Shown piece after piece: positions 37,201 to 49,200 of a DNA stretch of 64,000 nucleotides. Below the pieces are notes generated by a model, which saw only the letters and a list, made by a program, of their open reading frames with translations, was not told where the DNA came from and did not search any database. This DNA is from Baylisascaris procyonis. Its lineage: Eukaryota; Nematoda; Chromadorea; Rhabditida; Ascarididae. The DNA is taken from contig JAZARR010000179.1 of the NCBI GenBank assembly GCA_037389465.1, positions 4,126,501 to 4,190,500 of the forward strand, written 5' to 3'. The stretch's first letter is position 1. Each line of letters opens with the position of its first letter. A program made the translations under genes and the position numbers.

Positions 37201-40200
37201 ATTTTTTTTATATTTAGCTATTCTATCATAAAAGAAAATCTCCTAGGTGTGCACGACGAAGAAAGATATACTTTTTTCTTAAACGGTTTCACATTATTTA
37301 CAGCTATCTGGTTAGAGATGTAAGATATTCCTTGTTTATTTAAAATATTCCTTCTTTCTCGTGAAGAAACATCTGCGGTACTCAGGGAATGAGGTACTAT
37401 AGTTGATAAGTCAATTGACGTATCATACGTTAAAGGGCTACAAGGTAAAAACTTAAAACTATAAACACACAATAGAAACAACAAAAGTTGATACTATACA
37501 ACTGGGGACATCAAAGGTTAGAAGAAAGATTTGTTAAACTATTTTAAACATTTATGAATATATTCATAAGGCTGGTAGGAAATCTAGTATTTCGTAATGT
37601 TCTTTTCAAAATCATGTTCTCTTCTTTATTTAAAAAAAAAAAAAGAGTAATGAAAATATCGAAATTTTGAAATATGGAAATCAAATATCGAAATATTTCT
37701 ATAAAATTTCCATCATTATAATAGATTTTTTTCGTAAAATTTCTACCCCATTAAAAATTAGAATTATTCAATCAAATATCAAAACGTTTTCATAAAAAAT
37801 TTCTGTTATTATAACATGTCAATTTCTTTTCTATAAATATGTTGCCAATATAAATGGTTAAATTGTTTTTGAACGATCTCTTTAGAGTTTGAAATGTCAG
37901 AATGAGCTAACATAACCAATTTATATTCCTTTCAGAATACTAATATTTATTACTTTTATTTAGTATCTATTTGTTACTTATTTGAAGTACTTATTAATTT
38001 CTATTCCATCAGTGGTTATTATATCTGTAATTATACCTGGTTAATTATACTCATTAACATATATCTGTAACACTAATAATATAGTACCAATATTTATTGA
38101 TTCTACTGATGCAATGTTCTCTCAATCCTTTTTTCCAACTTGAAACATTATGCTCGAAAGGTTCGAAAGGTAAATATGCTAATGTGTGTTATTTTAAAAC
38201 TTGGTCATATCCGTATGATATGATTTATTTCTATATAATTTGGTACTCAATGTTCTCGATTGTGTGTTTCATTAATTGAGACGCTTCCGTTTCCGCTTCC
38301 GCTGCCGCTAAAATGGGTGAGCCTTTTCGACTGCTTGATAGACGACAATTCCGAAACAAATGATGAAGCATCGGAAATTATGTGTTGTTTGCAAATTTGC
38401 TTCATTTGAAAGCCGTTTTTAGTTCTGTATCTTGTTTCTGTGCTATTCTTCCTCGTCGAGTCCTTCGCATCCGGATGAAAAAAAAACCCGTTGGGTAAAT
38501 AATAACATGCAAATTAAACGAGACAAGTCCTGAAATTAAGCCAAATAGTTGAATCACTTACGCCTTGGATCAACAGACTTGAAGTCGAACCATGGTCCTT
38601 GACCTGAATGTTTGAGAATCGAGCGTGGACGATCCGATACAATCGACACTGAAATCATTCACACATTGCAAATAGCCAAAAAAATGGTCTTTAAGGTTAT
38701 GTTCCCAAGATGGTTATCTGGGATACTATAGATTCGAGACTGCTAACAAATTATGACTAAGATTATCGAATATGATCATTGTTGCACTTTAGTTTAAGAC
38801 GGTTTTATACCAAAGAATGGTTTTTTTTACCACATTCCATTTCAAAGTCACGTGCTATGCACCAAAATGACCCGATACCAGATGTTACTGCAAAGTCACG
38901 TATCGCACACTCAAAATGATCCAGTGTAAGATACTCGAAGCTATGCACCGTACTATGCACAATGATCCTATACCAGATCTCATTCTACACTCATGTATCT
39001 ATATTTAAAAGTATCCTACACCAGCCGTACTCGATGTGCCCTAGATCGCCATATGCCAGATATTATTCCACAGCCATATTCGGTATATACGAAAGAGTCC
39101 TATACCAGATACTATTTCACAGCCATATTCCACGAATCCAAAATGATCTCACACCACAAAATACTTCGTAGGCCATAGTCGGTATATCCAAAGCGGCCCT
39201 ATACCAGGTATATCGTATAAACAAAACGATTTAATATCAAATATATTCAGAATGGTACATCTAGTGAGAGGAATGTTTAGATTGGTTTAGATTGAATGAG
39301 TGGTTAATGAATATTTATGCTTAGAAAGAGTGAAGAAGGAAATCCTTTGTTCAACTCGGTTCAATCTTTACGCTTTTAATGGCGAACGATGAATACCTTT
39401 TTGATACTTTTATGAGGGTTATTATTTGTGCTGAGCGAACTTCCACAAATTGATCACTTTTAATTTCTACTGATGAATAAATAAATAGATAAAATGTTAT
39501 ACTCAATTTTAATAACTAGTAACGAGCAAATAAGTTTTTGAGTACACTGACAAATGTAAAAACTCGCAATTTCTGCTTCATTTCAATGATACAACCACGC
39601 TTTTTTGTTCCAATCAAAAGCTAGGAAGGTAAAATTTGTGCAATATTCAAATAAAAGAACTCAAAACGATGTGATTATTCGGTAACAATTCTCCTCGTTT
39701 CATGTTTAGAATATCAAAAAAAAGGTTTCTAGAGATCATGACAGCCGTTGCGATTCTAAAAATTGAAGGGTGAGGAGGGGGAGGGGGTAGGGCGGATGAT
39801 TCCGTCGATCTAGAATACCGTATCAAAATACTTAGAAAGCAACAAGAGAGTGACATGAAATCAAGAAATCAACTTCTACGAACATCGTTGGCGATTTCTA
39901 CTTGCATTATTTGTTCAACAAAATTCCTGAAAACGCTGATTATATTCACCACATTTCCTTCATTGAATGAAAGTGGCGATACTCTCTCGTCTTCAGACTA
40001 TTTTTGCGATCGTTTTCTTAGCGGAAATCAAAATTGAGACTAATATAAGTTATGATATCGGTCAGGTAACTTCGAAAACAATATATTCAACTACGAGTAA
40101 AACGCAGTATATGTGGAAGTGGCTGTGCTTGAAAATATTTCGTTTTCTTCAAGCATACAAATAGATAACAATTGAAATAGATGCCTTAATGAATTCTACA

Positions 40201-43200
40201 GTTTTTTTTTTTGAGTTTGCGAAGAAATTATTGCTCGAAATATTCTTCCCTCCTCCAGTCTCAATCGAAATTTATAGCTAAAAGATGGGGAGGGATAGGG
40301 AATGCAGTGGAAATGGGAAGGAGCTGATCAATCCCTGCATTTCCTATTGTTTTTAAGATAAACGAATTGCGGCTTCCATGCTTTCGAATCTTTGCAACAT
40401 ACACGCTAGAAATGCATACACGCTAGCGACAGCCGGCTGGTAGACAATTGGGTAAGCGGTGTCACTCTATATATCAGTCTATCGTTCTCTCCTCGTACTC
40501 TCTCCCCATTTGCCACGCTGTCTGTGTTGTTGGTTTTCTAGCTGCACTGCTTCTCCACCCCACAAATCTATCTCTTCCTTACCAATACTCACTCATCCTC
40601 ATGCGCACCAACAGCTTCAACCGGAAGTGTGCGCATGGACACGACAGTCCATTATGGTTCCATCCCTAAATCGGCAAGAACATAAAAGTTGGGGTGAAAA
40701 AAAAAATAAACTGACGTGAAGGGAATGGTGCATTCCTTCAAGCTTTTCAAATGGAGAAGGGGGAGGGGGGACAATTTCCTCCTATCAGAAAAAAACCAAG
40801 GGCAAAGCATTCGGACTTAATAGCAGAAATGTCCATTATTTCTACACTGCTTTCCGTCTCACAGTTTTTGGCGCAATGATGAAATTTCTATATTCTATGT
40901 AGAAAAATTTTTCCACGGTTGCAAAATTGGAAATCAATTTCTTTTTCTTTCAGAAAAGATTTTTATCGCTATTCCTTTATGCTAATATGTAAACATGCAT
41001 CCATTTAGACTAATCTCATTTGTCACTCTCTAAGAACACAAATGGTTTTTTTTTTCGTTCACCGATGACGTCATTGCAGAAATTTGATACACAACATTAT
41101 GTTGCTTGAAGCATAAATGCCCAGAAAGTCTTTCGAAACAAGCCTCAAACATTGCTCTTTCATATATTATCACGATGGGAATATATTTTTGGCGAAAACT
41201 GTTACGTATTTCTGAATTTCTTGTTCTTCTCCTCCAAGACTTTCAATTGCCAAACTGTACCATTCGAAACATAAAGGTGAGAGTATAAAAAAAAAATAGA
41301 CCCCTCTACTAGTTATTTAGATTATTGCTTATAATTGTTATAAATATAAGAGACAATAATAATTGTAAGATATATGGAATAATGCGTTCTAATGGATGCC
41401 CTCTATTCAACGTTGCAATTACCCTATTCGGTATTGTTTTTGATCGGATACAAACAGTACAAATGCCAATCGGTGAATATTATTCATATGATAGGCAATG
41501 TCTTATTTGCAAATACTTCCCCCTGCCATCTATCATCAACTGGTTTTCCTATTAGTTCATCTGTGGAAAGTGAAAATGTGATGTGGTGAAAACATTTAGA
41601 AGAAATTTGATATTGCACATTAAGTCGATGAGAGGGGAAAGAAGTATTGATAAATACAAATATAAGATTAAAAGACGAAACAATCGTCAATATAATCTTG
41701 AAAGGATGAACTGAAATCTTATAAGATATCATCGCAAATTCAACGAGAAAGAGCACGATAGCAGAGATGAAAAGTCAACAAAAAAAGATTTACTTACCCT
41801 TGTAAGGAGGTGGTGGTCCAACATCGATGGTCGTTGGTTTAACATCCTCGTCGTCGAGCTCCTTCGGAGGCGTCGGTGGTCGAGGCTCCATATCATCAAA
41901 TCCACCCCTAAAAATTCTTTATTCTTCAATTTAATTCTTATTAATTCTATGGTTTAATATTCGCTATTCTTTTTATTTTTAATCACTTATTCACTTATTA
42001 ATTCTCATACTACAGGTTTATTACCCTTCTCTTCAAGCCTTCCCCTCCTCCAAGAGCGTTTACTAATATGAAAACGTAGTTTGGTCGTTGAAAGTCTTGA
42101 AATATTCTGATACGACAATTTTGTACATTTGCAACAACTCATTCAATAATATATGGTATAGGAGATTATTCAACATAAATAAGACCATAATGTATAATGT
42201 TCATGTAGTAGAATGTTCAAAGAGTGAAGAAATGAATTAGGAATTAAGGTAGAGCTCAATTTCGTTGAGCGATTTCACACCCCCCCCCCCCTCCCCCATA
42301 GGAATAAAATGTCATTTGATACTGAGGTTAAAACCCTCGCCCCTTCCTAAAAATATATAAAAGTACTTACACTGCTTTGGGTTCATCTTCTAGATGTACA
42401 AGCGAATCGTCGGTTTTTTCTTCTTTCGGACTCTGCAAAGATGATCAAATAGTTCATCTAGAAGGTCAATAAAATGATCGATGAGATCAGTGAGTTTCAT
42501 TGAAAGTCGATTGCTTGAATGACCTTTAATGTCGATAGTTTTTATTCTTTTAAAAAATTCTCTAGTTTATCATTAGCAGAGAAATTTTTAAATCATTTTT
42601 CCTCTTTTTTTTTGCTTTTTTAAATTCTAATTTGAAATAATAGATATATATTTTATTTATCAGCTTCAAATATTGTGAAATATTCAGTAAAAATATCTAC
42701 AGTACCTTAAATATGAAGCAACAGTAAGTATACAGCATTCGCAAAGATTTATGAAAATATCACATTATTTTCTTAGCAATATAAATTTATTATTTAAAAA
42801 ATTTCAAATGATACAAATAATAGAAAAATGAAAAATATAAAATATGAAAGAATTCTGTAGAATTTTTAGTGAAAGAAAATTTTTTTGGAAATTTGTTGAA
42901 CAATTGAACAAGTTGGCAATAACTGAACAATGGGAAGAATTTATATAATAATGTAAAAATAATTGCTAAAAAGTTAATATTATGAATATGAATATTATAA
43001 ACGAATAATAATGAAGCAATATTTTCCTCACATCACTTACTGGAATGGTAAGCGGGCCTTTTCGATCGAAAGTATGCTCATCGGGTGATGAACCACGTCC
43101 ATATGTGCTCGACTCTGAGCTCAAACCAACCGCTTCGCTAGGTGATGATTCTGAAATATACGTGTAAAGTAACTGTTTCAAGATTACTTTTTTTAAAAGA

Positions 43201-46200
43201 CAGGTTACTTTATAGAAGAATCGGAATGATTGTACATATAAAAGATAGAAATTATTAACGATGAGAATAATTCTATTGATTTGATGAACCTCTACTTTTG
43301 TTCTAAAATAATTAAAACATATTTAGTATTATTGATACGCTAAATTAAAGATATTCATAAACCTCTCTTTCATCGTTTTTTTTTTTTGCCTAACGAAAGC
43401 CCTCAATTGTGACAACCAATGATCCCTCTTTCCGGGGCATTGTCACTGAGATGAACAATTTGTTACAGTAAGGTATTTTACAACAATACAGCGTACAAGT
43501 TGGGAATCTAGTTCACTTGGGAATTAAGTGCATTTCGAGTGTTGGTTTTAGAATTTCTGGGAAAAAACCTGAAAGAGAACTCAAAAATGATATGAAAATA
43601 CCGACATCTCGGTTTTTACACCATCTTCTTGGTAATATTACCTTCGCCTTTGCGTTGAGTTGTTCTAACGTTATAACAACACTTCCTCATTATTTCGACT
43701 ATTATTTCTTTCTATTCTAAAGTAATCTTCTAACGCAACACATATTCATATGCATTTATTTATTTGTTTATTTATTTAAATATTTATACTTATCATTTAA
43801 AAAAATATTTATACCATTCGATGAAATTCGTTCATTGAACAGAATAATTTAGTAAATTAATGGAAAAAAAACAAGTGAAGACGGAAGCAATAATGCTCTC
43901 CATCCATAAATTGATTAATAAATTGATGCAAACTTTTTGAAAATTATTAATTTCAATTGCTTGATTAAAATTAATATTCAAACTAGATTTTCTCAAGGCT
44001 CGAAGCAGCCCTATAAAATGAAGCAATGGATTTTTTTTTAAAGAAATGCAAATGGGATTTTTCCGAAAACTTTTTACAGCATTGCCATTTTTTAAATGCT
44101 GATAGTGTCATATGAAGTTGGGAGGTTTTGTTTTGTTTTCAAATTAAACAAAACTGCGTTATGTGCTGCTCGATATTGAATTTATAGATTTTTGCAGCAC
44201 GGACGAAACTCAAATACTACGGTGTTATGGTTTATTTCGGTCACAACTTCCTCGCCTTCTCGCGACATGTTGTCGCAAAGTGCATGTCGCTTCGGTGGTT
44301 GAAAAATACAAGTCAGCATATCAGGCTCCTTCCTCCCTCACTGTCGACGAGGTCAAATCTTCCCTCCCCCCTCCCTGGAGCACGCGTGGCGTAACTGTCT
44401 GCTGGCGGAAATGTCCCATAATCTGATGCACGGGCTAAATCTTTCAACTACTCACTTCTCCTTCTGCTGTATTGCTGTCTGAATATAAACTCAAGCAATG
44501 TTTCGAGAAAGAAATGAAAGTTTGCGCACTCTGCTGTGTGGCAGCATGCGCTTGCGCGTTTTGTGCTTCCTCGTGCATCTTCTGAATGAGCGAATCGATC
44601 TGATCGTGTACGCCAGCAACCTCGCTCCGAACGGTGTCCTCTGCAATACGACCTTTGATCCCTTCTACTTCCTTTCGACAAACAAACTCGTAATTATCTA
44701 TACTCCTCTACATTTGAGAACTGCAGAAAACCTTTTTCAACCATAAGAGACTCTATAGGCAAGTATATTAAGTGTAATTTTTGCATTCAAGCGAAATGTT
44801 ATTTTATTTCCTGCATGTTCTGCAATCTACAGGTCGGTCTGCATGCAACCTGCATTCCTGCATGTTAGCAGTATTGTGCAATCATCTTTTGCAGCTAAAA
44901 ATCTCTTCTACACGAATTTGAGCGCACGCAATCAACTGATGGGGTTCACAGAACGCAAAAAAAGAATGAGAGCGCTTTGTTCCGCCGCCTGTGAGCAATC
45001 AATAAATGTCGCCTGTGCTAAGAAGCGGAAAAATGCGCCAGGAAAAAACGGAAGAAAAAAAGACATCGAATAAGCGGCAATTAAAGTAATAATAAAAATG
45101 ATGCAATAAAAAGGAATTTTTAGAAACGTTGTTTAGATTACTACTGTAATGAATTCGTATTACCAAAAAGCGCAACACGGGTTTTCTATGACCTTCAATT
45201 CCTCGTTAAAATCTAAGATTTCTAGATTACTAAGAAAATAAACAGTGAAATGCGACCCGCAGAGATGGACCAAACTTTACAATAACTGAGGGAAAGGCGG
45301 AGGGTAAGCAAGAGGGAGGATGAGGGGGAGGGACGTGCGGAACTAGAATGGCAGGCACCAAAACTGAAGGCTGTGTATGGTAGACACCCACGTTAGCCCT
45401 TTAATTAATCAAACGGGACGTTTACCTGCTCAAGTTATTACAAGGAAGTTAGTAGTAAGAAAGCTATTGGAACATACTGAGTGATAATCTATAGCTACGC
45501 GCTTACGCAATGAGTCGGAGCCAGTACCTTGAAGATGCTCCACTCCGCTTGTCACCTTCTGTTTGAGAGGGTCGAACAGGTCGAAATCTTCATTAGCACC
45601 GCCGACAAATTCTTTCGCCTTCTCGACACTCACTTCTCCAGCATCCTTCACTTTCTTCACTGTTTCATGTGCCGCACTTCCGAGTGCTTCACCTGCACCT
45701 TTCACTGCACTGGATGTTGTGTCGTAGGCGGTATAAGCAACACCCTCCAGTGCTTCACCTACACCTTTCAAAGTATCGGATGTCGTCCCATAGGCCGTAT
45801 GCATAGCACCTTCGACTCTCTCACCGGTCCCTTTCAAAGCATCAGCTGCGGTATCGTAAGCGGCATGACCTACATCAGACAGCTTATCGTACTCGTCTTC
45901 AAATTTTCCCTCAGCAAAACCGACTGCTTCACGGCCTTTTTCACCGACTCCATGTACTACTTCAGCACCCTTTTCATAAGCAGCTTCGATGCTTTCCTTA
46001 GCTGCCTCAGCTACGTCTCGTGTCTTTTCTTTGATCCCCTCGGTAGCTCCAACCACTGTCCCAAAGACATCATGAGTGCCTTCTTTGACACCATCAGCGG
46101 CTTTATGTGCCGCACCCGTAACCGTATCATAGGCACCTTGCACGCTTCCTTTAGCACTAGTGTACAAGTCATCAGCCTTTTCAGTGACAGCACCAAAAGC

Positions 46201-49200
46201 ATCATGGCCAACTTCCTTTGCATTATGTGCCATACCGGCTACACTATCATACGCATCATCAGCTTTTTCATGTACAAGATGAATTGTCTCCCCGAGAAGA
46301 TCACTAGTTGCATGAGCTGCCGTTGATGTCTTTTCTTCGACAGTCTTTACGGTATCTGCAGCAGTTGTATAAGCTGCATGCGCAGCCTCGGCGGCCTTAT
46401 CTTGAGCTGCTTTTGCCGTATCGCTTACGGCTCCAAATATATCATGTGCTACTTCAGTTGCTTTTTGCTCAGCTGATTTTGTCGTATCGGCTGCACTTCC
46501 ATAGATATTATGAGCCGTATCGCCTACAGCACCAAATACTGATTTAGCTGCATCTGCAGCTGCAGTGGTTGCACCACTTACTTTTTCGTATCCTAAAAAA
46601 GCGCTATGTAATTATGATCAATGATTTATTAATATAAGCATAAGAACTTAATGCCTCAACAGAATAAGTTGTGGTAGGGAACTTTGCACTTATGCTGTAG
46701 ATTTATTCAACTTTTGCCTCAAGGAAGAATTCAACAAAAAATTTGGAAGGTATAGCTTTGAGCTAACATTTTTTAAATTTTTTTGAGAAATTTACGGCGA
46801 TAAAATTCTTCTTTCTTTAATTTTTTGGTTTTTCTCTTCCTAAACGACTTCCTAGCAAAGAGTCCCTAGTATTAGATGAAACATAAGTCAAACAAAGGGC
46901 ACGACGATCATGAAGCGAATTTCAGTGGACGGGATTTTCAAGTGAATGCAGCCACAGATGTTATGGTTATGTTCTACTCAAGTAGCACACGCTATTTCAA
47001 ATCCTCTCTAGCATTACGGAAGGTCTCGTTCTATTGAATGGGTCATGGATGTATAAAACGTTAAGCGATGGAGTTGTACCTGAAGCGGCAACATCGGAAA
47101 CCCGTTCAAAAGTGCTTTCAGCGAGTTCACTCGCTTTTGGTAACACGTGCTGCTGATCCATGTCTGAGGACAACGAAGAAGTCTGAAATGTAGTCTGAAA
47201 GTACAATAAAGTAACCTTTTAGCATTAACATTCAACTATTTCATAGCGATAATCAAAGTCAACATTTATGAGAAGATTTTTTTTTAAATAAACACAATAG
47301 CGTTTTCCGATTTTTTCTTGGCAAAAAAAAAAATCAATACATGCATCCATTAGTAAATATTAGGAGCATTTTATCCGACGCATTTTTATTCATTAGTGAA
47401 CGATGAAACATGAGGAAAGCAAATAAAGATGCAAGAAATAATACAGGACGCAAGCAGGTAGAGATAGAAACTATGAAACAGAAAAATAAGAAGAACTATA
47501 ATCGAGGAATTTGAAAATTAAGTGAGAAATAAACGAATGATTCGCTGATAAAAGAGACGATTATAGCTATTTTTAGCTTGCATTAGAAGAATATTATTAA
47601 ATACTATCATAATCTGTTGCTAAGTTTATAGCATTAACTCGTCAACAAGGATAATTAGGCGTTCTAATAGGCGCTATTTGCATATAATCTTTCTGATCGA
47701 TGCTATTTGCATATAATCTATAATTTATGTTGAGAACCCCGCCAGTAAGCTGATAGGTTAATAACTGAATAATTTATGAATATATAATATAATCAAATGG
47801 ATCGATTCATCAAGAAATAATAGTAAAATATGCGGATTTATTCAAATACGCATCGTATGTTTTATTCTTGCGATGTTATGAACAGCTGATAAAAACTAAG
47901 TGCTTTATCATTTTTATAAATTTGTTCAAATCGATGACTTATCTAAATATCAAATAAAGATAAAGTGAGATAGAAGGAATTAATATTAGGCAATATAAAT
48001 ATTTAAAAAGTTATTTATTGATGCACTCAGGTATAGGTACAATTCCAGGTATGTAATATTTAAATAATGATAGCTATGAATGCTTATTAGCCTAATAAGG
48101 TGTTTTACCGTAACAAAATCAAATTACTGGGTTTTACGATGAAAACGAACTTCAATGATCACTTTCGAAATCGATGAGCAAAATCTCGAAAAAAATGTAC
48201 AAAAATATTTATTTAATTACAGTAAATTTTGAGAACGAAATAGAAAAATGAAAGAAAAAAATAAAAGAGACATTTTTCAAGAAGTTTGTAAACAATGAGA
48301 CAAAGAATGAGAATTAAAAAGCAAAGCAGTTTTCTCAGATACTTTTTATCCAAATACAATCTAATTTTGTAGATTAAAGTTCAATAGGAGAGAGATACTC
48401 TACTGCAGAATTTTTTATATTTTCTTCTAACATTTGCTTAGTTACTTTTAGGTTTTTAATGGAAATGTCATATTACTGCACTAGAACTACGAATGATATA
48501 GATCTATTTTCAAAGAAATATGTTCTGACATTTAATGCAACTATAGACTCTTGAATTGTTATTCACAAATTGCCATTGCAGAAATGTTGTGAGACAAAAA
48601 ACTCAGCGGGCAGCATTGTCCATACCGTTTGAAATGATTCGTTTTTGGTTATATTTTCATTTCGAGGATCGCACAACATACATACGCAGATAGACACAGA
48701 CATATAGAGTATATCGCTGATGTAGCAATAAATATCGGAGTTTTAAAAGTTTTTGCAACCATAAACTTGTAACAATAAAAGGAAAACAATTTTTGGGTCA
48801 CATTTAAATATAACAATTCTGCTCTGAATGAAAAAACTGTTATACGTGTCATATGTGATAAATGAATTCAGTAAGGAAAAGAGATGCATTAATTTGAATC
48901 TCTGATATTGAACAGTAATGAGGGTATAAAAGTATAATGCAAGATATTTCATCGAGAAGAATTATGAATGTATCAAACCGAAATATTTGTTGAGATTTTT
49001 ATTATTTACAGCCGGGTGACATTTTAATGACATTCAGCTGGTTTATTAACTGAAATATTTACCGCTGGGCGCAAAGTATATAATATTTCCCTCGTAAATT
49101 GAGCGGAAAAAAATTAGGCGCAAATAAAAGAATATATGTAAAAAAAAACTTCGGGCAAATTAATAAAATTCTTTTTTTAGGCGATTCAATTTTAAAAACA

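Larger units (their letters stand above)
27752..38561 (-). other. Part of the 18.5-kb ret-1 intron upstream of alternative exon C
   Basis: No further exon could be supported here. It holds the microsatellite at 28.2 kb, the 31-bp repeat, the CRE-like cluster, the octamer cluster and the tRNA-Ser-like fragment. GC-richer patches at 28.9-29.4 kb and 29.8-30.0 kb could be enhancers or promoters of alternative exon C. Confidence 0.5.

Noticed and set aside
45529..46326. 265-codon plus-strand frame opposite ret-1 exon 3
   Set aside because: It is the antisense shadow of the repeat exon; its Cys/Phe/Ser-rich, periodic sequence simply mirrors the sense repeats.
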